A program made the translations under genes and the position numbers. DNA of 64,000 bases, taken from assembly GCA_025666215.1 (NCBI GenBank), contig CP102593.1, forward strand, positions 628,501-692,500. Direction: 5' to 3'. Below are positions 34,367-43,742 of this stretch, one piece after another. Positions within the stretch are counted from its first letter, which is position 1, and every line of letters begins with the position of its first letter. Under the pieces are notes generated by a model that worked only from the letters and a program-made list of their open reading frames with translations, had not been told where the DNA came from and did no database searches. The stretch is from Xanthomonas campestris pv. phormiicola. GTDB lineage: Bacteria > Pseudomonadota > Gammaproteobacteria > Xanthomonadales > Xanthomonadaceae.

Positions 34367-35218
34367 TCAGGCGCCCAGCGCCTCGGCCACGAACGGCGGC
34401 AGCACCTGGGTGCCGGTGTGCAGGTGCGCGCTGTAGTAGCGGGTGGCGAACGGCTTGGCCGCCGCGTCGGCCTGGCGGAAGTCGAAGCCGCCGGACTTGC
34501 GCGCCAGGGTCACGCTCCACCAGCCGGTCGGGTAGCACGGCTGCGGGAACGGCACGGTGTGGAAGCTGGCGAAGCCGGCCTTGCCCATCTCGGTGCGCAT
34601 TTCCTTGATCAGGTCCAGCAGCGCCAGCGGCGATTCGGACTGCTGGACCAGGATGCCGTCGTCCTTCAGCGCCTCGAAGCAGCTGGCGTAGAACGCCTTG
34701 TTGAACAGGCCTTCGGCCGGGCCGACCGGATCGGTCGAATCGACGATGACGATGTCCACGCTGCCGGCCGGGCAGTTGGCCATGTAGGCGATGCCGTCGT
34801 CGAACAGCAGCTCGGCGCGCGGATCGGCGTTGGACTCGCACAGTTCCGGGAAGTACTTCTCGGCCATGCGCGTGACCTGCTCGTCGATGTCGCACTGGGT
34901 GGCACTTTCCACGCCCGGGTGCTTGAGCACCTCGCGCAGGGTGCCGCAGTCGCCGCCGCCGATGATCACCACGCGCTTGGGCGCGGCGTGGGTGAACAGC
35001 GCCGGGTGGCTGATCATCTCGTGGTAGAAGAAATTGTCGCGTGTGGTCAGCATCACCGCGCCGTCGATCACCATCAACTTGCCCCAGTCGGTGGTGTCGT
35101 AGATCTCGATCTTCTGGAACGGCGACTGCACCTCGTCCAGCTTGCCGGTGATGCGGTAGCCGATGGCCGAGCCGGTGGGCTGGAAGTGTTCGATGTACCA
35201 GTTGTCGTTGGCGCTCAT
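34367..35218 (-). CDS. speE: Spermidine synthase
   Basis: This 283-residue protein has the polyamine-propyltransferase core: an N-terminal beta region (SPFQKIEIYDTTDWGKLMVI), the decarboxylated-AdoMet site VVIIGGGDCGTLREV, and the catalytic Asp segment DIVIVDSTDPVGPAEGLF. It transfers an aminopropyl group from decarboxylated S-adenosylmethionine to putrescine. It is transcribed away from speA, so arginine decarboxylase and spermidine synthase share a divergent control region of about 370 bases. No speD or speB is seen in the window. Confidence 0.92.
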   Translation of the reverse strand: MSANDNWYIEHFQPTGSAIGYRITGKLDEVQSPFQKIEIYDTTDWGKLMVIDGAVMLTTRDNFFYHEMISHPALFTHAAPKRVVIIGGGDCGTLREVLKHPGVESATQCDIDEQVTRMAEKYFPELCESNADPRAELLFDDGIAYMANCPAGSVDIVIVDSTDPVGPAEGLFNKAFYASCFEALKDDGILVQQSESPLALLDLIKEMRTEMGKAGFASFHTVPFPQPCYPTGWWSVTLARKSGGFDFRQADAAAKPFATRYYSAHLHTGTQVLPPFVAEALGA

Positions 35219-35259
35219 GCAGAAGATTCCTAGGAAAGCAAGAAAGAAGACGGACTCAT

Positions 35260-35440
35260 CCTTCTCCCACCGGGAGAAGGTGGCGCGACGCGCCGGATGA
35301 GGGTGGGGCGCAGCCTCACGCAGCTAGACCACGCGACGCCAGACACCACCCTTCGCCGGATGAGGGCAGGGCGCAGCCCCGCGCAGCCAGACCACGCGAT
35401 GCCGGCCCAACCCTGCGCCGGATGAGGGTGGGCGCGGCCT
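35260..35440. repeat. Hairpin plus three copies of a 25-bp intergenic repeat
   Basis: CCTTCTCCC and GGGAGAAGG form a perfect 9-bp stem at 35260-35280. A roughly 25-bp unit starting CGCCGGATGAGGG and ending GGCGCAGCC or similar recurs at 35291, 35354 and 35416, spaced 62-63 bases. This type of repeat is common between genes in Xanthomonas. It occupies most of the speE/speA divergent region and may affect mRNA stability or transcription. Confidence 0.65.
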
Positions 35441-35585
35441 CGTGCACCCGAACCGCGCGGCACGCGAACCCTCACCAGACCCCGCTCCGCCGGGGAGAGG
35501 GGCGTCAGGTCGGCACGGATTGTAACGGAGCCCACGCGTAGCAGGCGTTACAATCCACGCCCCTTTTCCCCGCCGAGCCGCCACG

Positions 35586-37475
35586 ATGAGCGATTGGTCC
35601 CTCGACCAAGCCCGCAAGACCTATTCGATCCCGCACTGGGCCGATGGGTATTTCGACGTGGATGCGGCCGGCCGGGTGGTGGTGCGGCCGCAGGGCGCCG
35701 ACGGCGTGGCGATCGCGCTGCCCGAGGTGGTGGACGCGGCGCGCGCGGCCGGCGCCAAGCTGCCGATGCTGGTGCGCTTCCCGGACATCCTCGGCGAGCG
35801 CCTGGGCAAGCTGCAGGCCGCCTTCGCCCAGGCCCAGGCCGATTGGGACTACGCCGGCGGCTACACCGCGGTGTACCCGATCAAGGTCAACCAGCACCGC
35901 GGCGTGGCCGGCACCCTGGCCAGCCACCAGGGCGAGGGCTTCGGCCTGGAAGCGGGCAGCAAGCCGGAACTGATGGCGGTGCTGGCGCTGTCGCGGCCGG
36001 GCGGGCTGATCGTGTGCAACGGCTACAAGGACCGCGAATACATCCGCCTGGCGCTGATCGGGCGCAAGCTGGGGCTGCAGACCTTCATCGTCATCGAGAA
36101 GCCGTCGGAGCTGAAGCTGGTGCTGGAGGAGGCGCGCGCGCTGGAGGTGAAGCCGGGCCTGGGCGTGCGCATGCGCCTGGCCTCGCTGGGCGCGGGCAAG
36201 TGGCAGAACAGCGGCGGCGACAAGGCCAAGTTCGGGCTGTCGCCGCGGCAGGTGCTGGACCTGTGGAAGACGCTGCGCGACACCGAGTACGCCGAGTCGC
36301 TGAACCTGCTGCATTTCCACATGGGCTCGCAGATCTCCAACGTACGCGACATCGCCAACGGCATGCGCGAGGCCACGCGCTACTTCGTCGAGCTGTCCAA
36401 GCTGGGCGCGAAGATCAGCCACGTCGACGTCGGCGGCGGCCTGGGCATCGACTACGAAGGCACCCGTTCGCGCAGCTACTGCTCGATCAACTACGGCCTG
36501 CATTCCTACGCCAGCAACATCGTGCAGCCGCTGGCCAACGCCTGCGAGGAGCACGGCCTGGCGCCGCCGCGCATCGTCACCGAGTGCGGCCGCGCGATGA
36601 CCGCGCACCATGCGGTGCTGATCGCCAACGTCTCCGAAGTGGAGCAGGCGCCGGAAGGGCGCGTGCCCGACGCGCACGCCGACGAGCCGGCGGCGATCCG
36701 CCACCTGCGCGAGATCCACGACGAACTGGACGTGCGCCCGGCGGTGGAGCTGTTCCAGGAAGCGCAGCACTTCCATGCCGAAGGCCTGTCCAGCTACGCG
36801 CTGGGCCAGATCGACCTGCCGCAGCGCGCGCGCATCGACGACCTGTTCTATGCGATCGCGCATGGCGTGCGCGCGCGCCTGAGCCACGAGGAGAAGAGCC
36901 ACCGCCCGGTGCTGGACGAGCTCAACGAGCGGCTGGTGGACAAGTACTTCGTCAACTTCAGCGTGTTCGAATCGATCCCCGACGTGTGGGCGATCGACCA
37001 GGTGTTCCCGATCGTGCCGATCGAGCGGCTGAACGAAGCGCCGGCGCGGCGCGGGGTGATCTGCGACATGACCTGCGACTCCGACGGCATGGTCAAGACC
37101 TACGTCGAGAACGAGAGCCTGGACAGCTCGCTGCCGCTGCACGAACTGCGCCCGGGCGAGAGCTACCGGATCGGCTTCTTCCTGGTCGGCGCCTACCAGG
37201 AGATCCTCGGCGACATCCACAACCTGTTCGGCGACACCGATGCGATCGAAGTCAGCGCCGATGGCGACGGCTACCGCATCGCCCAGCAGCGCCGCGGCGA
37301 CACCACCGACGTGATGCTGGACTACGTGGGCTATGCACTGGCCGACCTGCGCGCGGCCTACGCCGAGCGCGTGGCCGCCGCGCAACTGCCGGCCGAGCAG
37401 GCGCAGGCCTTGTCGGCGGCGCTGGAAGCGGGGCTGACCGGCTACACCTACCTGTCGGACGAACCGCTGGGCTGA
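35586..37475 (+). CDS. speA: Biosynthetic arginine decarboxylase
   Basis: The protein is 629 residues, the usual SpeA length. The pyridoxal-phosphate Lys is at residue 100 (YPIKVNQ). The family pattern runs through the alanine-racemase-like barrel: GYKDREYIRLAL, HFHMGSQISNVRDI, HVDVGGGLGIDYEG, and the C-terminal domain with MTCDSDGMVKTYV (substrate-binding Cys-Asp) and FLVGAYQEILGDIHNLFGD. It makes agmatine from arginine, the first step of the agmatine route to putrescine. The enzyme is cytoplasmic or periplasm-associated and needs Mg2+. Divergent from speE. Confidence 0.94.
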   Translation: MSDWSLDQARKTYSIPHWADGYFDVDAAGRVVVRPQGADGVAIALPEVVDAARAAGAKLPMLVRFPDILGERLGKLQAAFAQAQADWDYAGGYTAVYPIKVNQHRGVAGTLASHQGEGFGLEAGSKPELMAVLALSRPGGLIVCNGYKDREYIRLALIGRKLGLQTFIVIEKPSELKLVLEEARALEVKPGLGVRMRLASLGAGKWQNSGGDKAKFGLSPRQVLDLWKTLRDTEYAESLNLLHFHMGSQISNVRDIANGMREATRYFVELSKLGAKISHVDVGGGLGIDYEGTRSRSYCSINYGLHSYASNIVQPLANACEEHGLAPPRIVTECGRAMTAHHAVLIANVSEVEQAPEGRVPDAHADEPAAIRHLREIHDELDVRPAVELFQEAQHFHAEGLSSYALGQIDLPQRARIDDLFYAIAHGVRARLSHEEKSHRPVLDELNERLVDKYFVNFSVFESIPDVWAIDQVFPIVPIERLNEAPARRGVICDMTCDSDGMVKTYVENESLDSSLPLHELRPGESYRIGFFLVGAYQEILGDIHNLFGDTDAIEVSADGDGYRIAQQRRGDTTDVMLDYVGYALADLRAAYAERVAAAQLPAEQAQALSAALEAGLTGYTYLSDEPLG

Positions 37476-38240
37476 GCGGCCAGGCACGCGGCGGCCGGCG
37501 CGTGCCTGCCGGCCCGCGCAGCGATCGGCGCGCACGCCTCGACCGGTGCCGCTTCGCCCGCGGCAGCGCATCTGCCGCAGGCGATGCGGCGTTCCGGCGT
37601 CGCCAAGGCCGCCGCCGTGCCCGGGCGGTGCTTGACCTACCGGGCGCACCGTTTTCGCGCGCGCCTGGAACCGCTGCAGCGCACGGATAGCCGCGTCGAT
37701 CCACCTCGTCGCGCTCGCCCGCCCAGCTGCGCGGGCCATCGGCTTGCGCCGTGCGCTATCGACGCAAGGTGCTCCAGGCATGGCGCTGCCGCTTTGGATG
37801 GACGGCATGCTCGATGCCGATGGATCGACGGCAACAGTGTTCCGAGTCACTGTCCACCGGCATGTCTACGGTAGGGGACATGGAACTGGGATTTGCCGCA
37901 CTTGCCACCGGTGGACAGCCTGCAGATGCGCAAGGAAACTCCTTGTAACGAATTCGATTAACGAATTCGATTATTCGTCCGATTATTGACCGCCGAGCTG
38001 TTTTCTTCGGCAGTCGCGGTGGCGTGCTTGTGGGTTTTTCGATCAAGTGAATGATCATTCGTCGTCCTGCCGCGGATCGACGTGTAGGAGTGTTGTCGCA
38101 ATTCCTCGCGCTTCCGGTGTTCCGGAGCGGGAACCAGATTCACTCGATCTCAATCCGACTGCCCGGTGTGGCGTCTTCTCGGCGGCGATTTCGACGGCGA
38201 TGGCGATGCCGTGCCGGCGAGTCCAATAAGGATGCATGCC
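37476..38240. other. Intergenic control region upstream of the NRPS locus
   Basis: About 760 bases. The first half is GC-rich and featureless. From 37930 the composition changes to AT-rich and includes a tandem direct repeat (37946-37971). This is the likely promoter and operator region of the NRPS gene. No convincing gene is seen on either strand. Confidence 0.45.
37946..37971. promoter_or_regulatory. Tandem 13-bp repeat, candidate regulator site for the NRPS operon
   Basis: TAACGAATTCGAT occurs twice without a gap, followed by TATTCGTCCGATTATT, a diverged third copy. Each unit contains the palindrome CGAATTCG. The AT-rich island lies about 270 bases upstream of the NRPS start. Confidence 0.5.
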
Positions 38241-41200
38241 ATGAACCAGCTCTCCTGCGGCGCACTGCCTTTGACCACCGCCCAGCGCGGACTCTGGGTG
38301 GGGCAGAAAATAAATCCGAAGGCTTCGCTGAATATGGCCGAGGCGCTGGAACTGTTCGGTCCGATCCAGCCGCAACTGATCTTGCGCGCATCGCAACAAG
38401 TGGTGCGCGAATTCGAGAATATCCGGGTACGCATCGTCGAAGAGAACGGCGTGCCGCGGCAATGGGTGGAGGACGATTACCGGGGCGATCTTCCGTATCT
38501 GGATCTGAGCGGCGAAGCGGCGCCGCGGCAGGCGGCCGAGCGCTGGATCGCGCAGGCGATGGAGCGGCAGTTGGACATCGCGCGCGATCCGCTGTGGAAC
38601 TGCGTACTGTTCCGGTTGGGCGAAGACCACTATCTGTGGGTGCAATGCGTGCACCATCTGGTGGTGGACGGCTACACCGGCGGCATGGCCGCGCAGCGGC
38701 TGGCCGAGCTCTACAGCGCCTATGCCGCGGGCGTCGAGCCACCGCCGAGCACGGCGGGTACCCTGGCCGGGCTGGTCGAGCTGGAAGCGTCGTACCGCGA
38801 GTCCGAACGTTGCCGCCGTGATCGCGACTACTGGGTGCAGCAGTTGGCCAACCCGCCGCCGGCAGTGAGCCTGACGCGCCGTCCCGGCGCATTGCAGAGC
38901 GGCTTGCTGCGCAGTACGGGCCACCTGTCGAGTGCGCAGATCGCGCGTCTGCGCGAACTCGGCGCACTGTACGGCGCCACGCTGCCGCAGCTACTGATCG
39001 CGTTGGTCGCCGCGTTCTACCATCGCAATACCGGCGCGGAGGATCTGATCTTCGGCATGCCGGTGACCGGGCGGATCAACCGCCAGTACCGCAGCACGCC
39101 GGGCATGGTCGCCAATGCGGTGTCGATCCGCCTGGCGATGGCGCCGCAGGCGCCGTTCCATAGCCTGTTCGCGCAGGTGGCGTCGGTGGTCAGGTCGGCG
39201 CTGCGGCATCAGCAATATCGCTACGAAGATCTGCGCCGCGACCTGGGCCTGGTCGGCAACGACCAGCAGCTGGCATGGCTGGCGGTGAACATCGAGGCGT
39301 TCGACTACGCGCTGGAGTTCGGCGGCGTCCAGGCGATTCCGGACAACCTGTCCAACGGCTCGGCCGAGGATCTGACCATCTTCTTCTACGAACGCGGCGA
39401 CGGTGCCGACGTGCGCTTCGATTTCGATGCCAATCCCGGGCTGTACACCCGCGAGGAACTGGACGAACACCGCCGGCGCCTGCTGCAGCTGGTCGATTCG
39501 GTGCTGGACGATCCAACCCAGGCGTTGGGGCAGGTGGACATGCTGGGTGCGCAGGAACGCGCACGCCTGCTCTACGATTGGAACCGTACCGACGCCGCGC
39601 TGCCCGAGCCGAGCAGCCTGCCGCACTGGTTCGCGCAGCAGGCCGCCGCCACGCCCGACGCGGTCGCGGTGCGTTGCGATAGCCAGCTGCTGGACTACCG
39701 CAGCCTGCAGCAGCGCAGCGCGCAGCTGGCGGCGCAGTGGGTCGAGGATGGGGTGTTGCCGGGCGACGTGATCGCGGTGGCATTGCCGCGCAGCGAGCAG
39801 TTGCTGGTGGTGCTGCTGGCGGTGATGTGGAGCGGCGCCACGTATTTGCCGCTGGATCCGCTGGGGCCGGCGGAGCGCAATGCGACGATGCTGGACGACT
39901 CCGGCGCGATCGCGCTGGTGTGCGAGCCGGCACAGTGGGAACAGCATGCCCTGGGCGGCATCGTGTGGCTCGACCCGCAGGCAGGGACCGACCTGGCGCC
40001 GTTGCCCGTGCCGCGCGCCACGGCCGACGGCATCGCCTATCTGCTCTACACCTCCGGTTCCACCGGAACGCCAAAGGGGGTGGAGGTCAGCCACCGCAAT
40101 CTGGCCAGCTTCCTGTTCGCCATGCAGCACGAACTGCAATTGCAGGCCAGCGACCGGGTGCTGGCGCTGACCACGATCAGTTTCGATATCGCCGCGCTGG
40201 AACTGTATTTGCCGCTGATCTGCGGCGCCAGCGTGGTCGTGGCCGGCGATGGCCTGCTGCACGATCCGCACGGCCTGTCGCGGTTGATCGCGCGCGAACG
40301 TATCAGCCTGATGCAGGCCACGCCTTCGCTGTGGCGCATCCTGCTGGCCAACGAGGATCTGCCGTTGCAGCACGTGCATGCGCTGGTCGGCGGCGAAGCG
40401 CTCAGCGGCGAGCTGGCGGCCCGGCTGCTGCAGCGCGCCGCGCGGCTGACGCAACTGTACGGCCCCACCGAAACCACGGTGTGGTCCACGGTGATGCATC
40501 TGACGCCGGCCGATACGGCGTCGGTGCCGATCGGCCGGCCGCTGCGCAACACCCGCGTCTACGTGCTCGATGCCCAGCAGCAGCCGGTTCCGACCGGCGC
40601 AAGCGGCGAGCTCTACATCGGCGGCGCCGGCGTGGCCAAGGGCTACCGCAAGCGGCAACAGCTCAGCGACGCCCGCTTCCTGCCCGATCCGTTCGCCGCC
40701 GATGGCGGGCGCATGTACCGCTCGGGCGACCTGGCGCGCTGGCGCGAGGACGGGGTGCTGGAATTCCTCGGACGCGCCGATGCGCAGTTGAAGATCCGCG
40801 GGCACCGGGTCGAACCGGGCGAAGTGGAAGCCGCGCTGCTGCGCCATCCGGCGATCGCCGCGGCGGCGGTGGTCGGCCACCGCGATGGCGACGGCGATGG
40901 CGCGGTGCAACTGGTGGCCTATCTGGTGGCGGCCGGCGACGCCGCGCTGCCGACGCTCGATGCGCTGCGCCAGCAACTGCAGGGGCGTTTGCCCGAGCAC
41001 ATGCTGCCCACCGTGTGCATGGCGCTGCCGGCGCTGCCGCTGACCCCCAACGGCAAGCTCGACCGCAAGGCACTGCCGGCTCCGGGCAGAGCGGCGGCAC
41101 CGCGCTACGTGGCGCCGCGCGATCCGCTGGAGCAGCGCCTGGTCGCGCTGTGGCAGAACCTGCTGCAAGTGGAGCGGATCGGCGTGCACGACAACTTCTT

Positions 41201-42248
41201 CGAACTGGGCGGCGATTCGTTGACCGCGGCCGAACTGCTGGCACGGTTTCCCAGCCAGTTCGGGATCGAGCTGCCGCTGGGCAGCCTGTTCCATGCCTCG
41301 ACCGTGGCCGGTCTGGCGACGCTGATGGCCAATGCCGAGGAGGCGCAGAACGATCCGCTGGCGCCGCTGTTGCGGCTGCGCGCGGGCGACCACGGCAACC
41401 GGCCGCTGTTCTGCATCCATCCGGTGGTGGGGTTGGGGTGGTCGTACCTGGGACTGCTCGGCCAGCTCGATCCGGGCTGCCCGGTGTATGCGCTGCAATC
41501 GCCGGCCCTGCGCAGCGGCGCCGCGTTGCCGGACAGCATCGAGACGATCGCCGCCGACTATGTGCGGCGGATCCGCCGCGTGCAGCCGCAGGGGCCGTAC
41601 CGGCTGCTGGGCTGGTCGCTGGGTGGATTGATCGTTCACGCGATGGCCGCCGAGCTGCGTGCGAGTGGTCACGAGGTGGAGTTGCTGGCCGTGCTCGACG
41701 CCTATCCGTATGCCGAGCGCATCGCCACGCTGGGCGACGAGGCGGCCAGGGTGCGCGCCGCCGTGGCCTTCCTCGGCCTGCGCCTGGATCCTGGTCAGCC
41801 GGCTCCTGCCTGCGTGGCCGATCTGTCGATGCTGTTGTGCGAACACTACGGCTTGCTGTCGATGCCAATGGTGCAACAGCTGCTGCAGGACGATCCGCAG
41901 CTGCTGGACCGCATCGCCGCGCTGACCGAGCATCAGCTGGCGCTGGCCAGTCACTACCAGCCGCCGCGCGTGGACGTGGAGGTGCTGTTTTTCGACGCGG
42001 CGATCAAGCCGGCGCTGGACCTGTCGCCGCTGCTGGATCATCGTCCCGATGCCTGGCGCGCGTTCGTTGCGGAACTGGACGTGTGCCCGATCGACAGCGA
42101 CCATCAGTCGATGCTGCAGTCGGCGCCAGCGGCGCAGATCGCGCGGATCGTGGATGCGCGCCTGCATCCGCGCCAGTCCGGACAGCGCGCGGTCGCATCG
42201 CGGCTGGCCCAGCCGCTGCCGGCCACGGAGGCATTGGCCGATGCGTGA
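38241..42248 (+). CDS. Single-module nonribosomal peptide synthetase, C-A-PCP-TE (EntF-like)
   Basis: This 1335-residue enzyme starts MNQLSCGALPLTTAQRGLWV, very like EntF. The condensation domain has HHLVVDG at 138-144. In the adenylation domain, YTSGSTGTPKG lies at about 603 and the binding pocket, read by comparison with GrsA, gives D-I-L-Q-L-G-L-V-W-K, one change from the glycine code; glycine is therefore the predicted substrate. The carrier domain has GGDSLTAAE (Ser about 993), and the thioesterase has GWSLGG (Ser about 1126). With one module, the condensation domain must accept an acyl or aryl partner made elsewhere. The gene overlaps the glycosyltransferase gene by 8 bases. AAGGA precedes ATG 38241. 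Confidence 0.9.
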   Translation: MNQLSCGALPLTTAQRGLWVGQKINPKASLNMAEALELFGPIQPQLILRASQQVVREFENIRVRIVEENGVPRQWVEDDYRGDLPYLDLSGEAAPRQAAERWIAQAMERQLDIARDPLWNCVLFRLGEDHYLWVQCVHHLVVDGYTGGMAAQRLAELYSAYAAGVEPPPSTAGTLAGLVELEASYRESERCRRDRDYWVQQLANPPPAVSLTRRPGALQSGLLRSTGHLSSAQIARLRELGALYGATLPQLLIALVAAFYHRNTGAEDLIFGMPVTGRINRQYRSTPGMVANAVSIRLAMAPQAPFHSLFAQVASVVRSALRHQQYRYEDLRRDLGLVGNDQQLAWLAVNIEAFDYALEFGGVQAIPDNLSNGSAEDLTIFFYERGDGADVRFDFDANPGLYTREELDEHRRRLLQLVDSVLDDPTQALGQVDMLGAQERARLLYDWNRTDAALPEPSSLPHWFAQQAAATPDAVAVRCDSQLLDYRSLQQRSAQLAAQWVEDGVLPGDVIAVALPRSEQLLVVLLAVMWSGATYLPLDPLGPAERNATMLDDSGAIALVCEPAQWEQHALGGIVWLDPQAGTDLAPLPVPRATADGIAYLLYTSGSTGTPKGVEVSHRNLASFLFAMQHELQLQASDRVLALTTISFDIAALELYLPLICGASVVVAGDGLLHDPHGLSRLIARERISLMQATPSLWRILLANEDLPLQHVHALVGGEALSGELAARLLQRAARLTQLYGPTETTVWSTVMHLTPADTASVPIGRPLRNTRVYVLDAQQQPVPTGASGELYIGGAGVAKGYRKRQQLSDARFLPDPFAADGGRMYRSGDLARWREDGVLEFLGRADAQLKIRGHRVEPGEVEAALLRHPAIAAAAVVGHRDGDGDGAVQLVAYLVAAGDAALPTLDALRQQLQGRLPEHMLPTVCMALPALPLTPNGKLDRKALPAPGRAAAPRYVAPRDPLEQRLVALWQNLLQVERIGVHDNFFELGGDSLTAAELLARFPSQFGIELPLGSLFHASTVAGLATLMANAEEAQNDPLAPLLRLRAGDHGNRPLFCIHPVVGLGWSYLGLLGQLDPGCPVYALQSPALRSGAALPDSIETIAADYVRRIRRVQPQGPYRLLGWSLGGLIVHAMAAELRASGHEVELLAVLDAYPYAERIATLGDEAARVRAAVAFLGLRLDPGQPAPACVADLSMLLCEHYGLLSMPMVQQLLQDDPQLLDRIAALTEHQLALASHYQPPRVDVEVLFFDAAIKPALDLSPLLDHRPDAWRAFVAELDVCPIDSDHQSMLQSAPAAQIARIVDARLHPRQSGQRAVASRLAQPLPATEALADA

Positions 42249-43605
42249 GCAACAGCATGCCGCGCCGGCGCACGGGGCGACGGTGGCGATCTTCACCCTG
42301 GGCACGCGCGGCGATATCCAGCCGCTGCTCGCGCTGGGGCGCGGACTGCAGCAGCGCGGCCACACGGTGCGCATCGTCACCAGCGCCAACTTCGCCGAGC
42401 AGATCCGCGCTGCCGGTCTGAGCTTCTTCGCGCTCAGCGGCGACTTCCAGGCCTTGCTCGAAAACGATCCGAGTATCGCCGAGCGCGGGCTGCAGTGGAA
42501 GGCGATGGCGACGGTGTTCCGCGAGCGCATGGCGTTCTGGGCCAGGGACTGGGCCGCGCAAGGGCAGTTGGCGAGCACGGGCGCCGATCTGCTGATCGGC
42601 GTCGGCAGCGGCAGCCTGCTCGCCGCAGCGCTGGGCGAGGCGTGCGCGATTCCGGTGGTGTTCGCGCAGTTGCAGCCTTTGACCGCGTCGCGGTACTTGC
42701 CGCCGATGCCGCTGGCCGGGCGCAACGTGCCGGGGCCGCTGAGCATGGCCGCCTACCAACTGATGCGCCTGGCGGTGTGGCGGGTGATGCGGCCGGCGAT
42801 CGACCAGTGCGTGCGCGCGCAGCTCGGGCTGCGTCCTTATCCCTGGTACGGGCCTTACTTCCATCGCGGTTCGGCGCAGGTGTCGGTGTTGTACGGCTTC
42901 AGCCCGCAGGTGCTGCCGCGCCCGCGCGACTGGCCCGCGTCGGTACAGATCTGCGGCTACTGGATGCTGCACGAATCGCAGTGGCAGCCGCCCGCGGCAT
43001 TGCAGGCGTTTCTCGACGCCGGTCCGGCGCCGGTCTACATCGGCTTCGGCAGCATGGTCAGCGCCGATCCCCAGGCATTCGCCGCGACGCTGGTCGAGGC
43101 GGTGCGGCGCAGCGGCCGGCGCGCGGTGCTGGCCAGCGGCTGGGGTGGGCTGGACGCCGCGCAGGCGCATGCCGATGCGCAGATCTTCCCTCTGCAGCAG
43201 GCGCCGCATGCCTGGCTGTTCCCGCGCATGTCCGCGATCGTGCATCACGGCGGCGCCGGCACCACCGGCGCGGCGGCGGCGGCGGGCGTGCCCTCGGTGG
43301 TGGTGCCGTTCTACGGCGACCAGCCGTTCTGGGCGCACTGCCTGGCGCGGCAGGGCGTGGCACCGCCGGCGCTGGCCCGCGCCGGCCTGCAGGCGCAGAC
43401 CCTGGCCAACGCACTCGAGCAGGCGGCGCAACCGGCGATGGTGCAGGCCGCGGCGCAGCTGGGTGCGCGCATCCGCACCGAGGATGGCGTGGCGACGGCC
43501 GTGGCGTGGCTGGAACGTTGGGGCGTGTTGCCGCGGCTCGGGCGTGGCGAACGCGATCGCGATCGCGCGGTGACGCAGCAGGTCCTGGGAGCGGGAAGAC
43601 GCTAG
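42241..43605 (+). CDS. GT1-family glycosyltransferase (UGT/MGT type)
   Basis: This 454-residue protein starts with the N-terminal acceptor domain (FTLGTRGDIQPLLALGRGLQ, typical of antibiotic, sterol and rhamnolipid transferases). It ends in a GT-B donor domain with YIGFGSMV, then HHGGAGTTGAAAAAGVPSVV and FYGDQPFWA, which bind the nucleotide sugar diphosphate. The start overlaps the NRPS stop, implying coupled translation and a joint pathway: it most likely glycosylates the NRPS product or its lipid part. The sugar donor cannot be predicted. Cytoplasmic, possibly membrane-associated. Confidence 0.88.
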   Translation: MREQQHAAPAHGATVAIFTLGTRGDIQPLLALGRGLQQRGHTVRIVTSANFAEQIRAAGLSFFALSGDFQALLENDPSIAERGLQWKAMATVFRERMAFWARDWAAQGQLASTGADLLIGVGSGSLLAAALGEACAIPVVFAQLQPLTASRYLPPMPLAGRNVPGPLSMAAYQLMRLAVWRVMRPAIDQCVRAQLGLRPYPWYGPYFHRGSAQVSVLYGFSPQVLPRPRDWPASVQICGYWMLHESQWQPPAALQAFLDAGPAPVYIGFGSMVSADPQAFAATLVEAVRRSGRRAVLASGWGGLDAAQAHADAQIFPLQQAPHAWLFPRMSAIVHHGGAGTTGAAAAAGVPSVVVPFYGDQPFWAHCLARQGVAPPALARAGLQAQTLANALEQAAQPAMVQAAAQLGARIRTEDGVATAVAWLERWGVLPRLGRGERDRDRAVTQQVLGAGRR

Positions 43606-43742
43606 CCCGCGTCGTCGCGTTGCGGCGTGGTCATCGCGCGATGCGGCACGCAGATGTGGACGGATCGAGCGCGCATTGAGCGGCCGAGGTGCGCTGCCTA
43701 GAATGGCGGCCACGTTCCTTGTCGTGAAAGGATGCCGGCCAC

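Noticed and set aside
35505..37850. A 781-codon open frame antisense to speA
   Set aside because: It mirrors speA codon positions and has a biased, domain-free composition; speA on the other strand is unambiguous.
38241..42248. Enterobactin-type synthase (EntF itself)
   Set aside because: The adenylation pocket reads as glycine rather than serine, and no dihydroxybenzoate genes are nearby.
38991..42746. A 1251-codon open frame antisense to the NRPS gene
   Set aside because: High GC content leaves the antisense frame open. The product is Arg/Gln/His-rich without domains, while the plus strand carries complete NRPS motifs.
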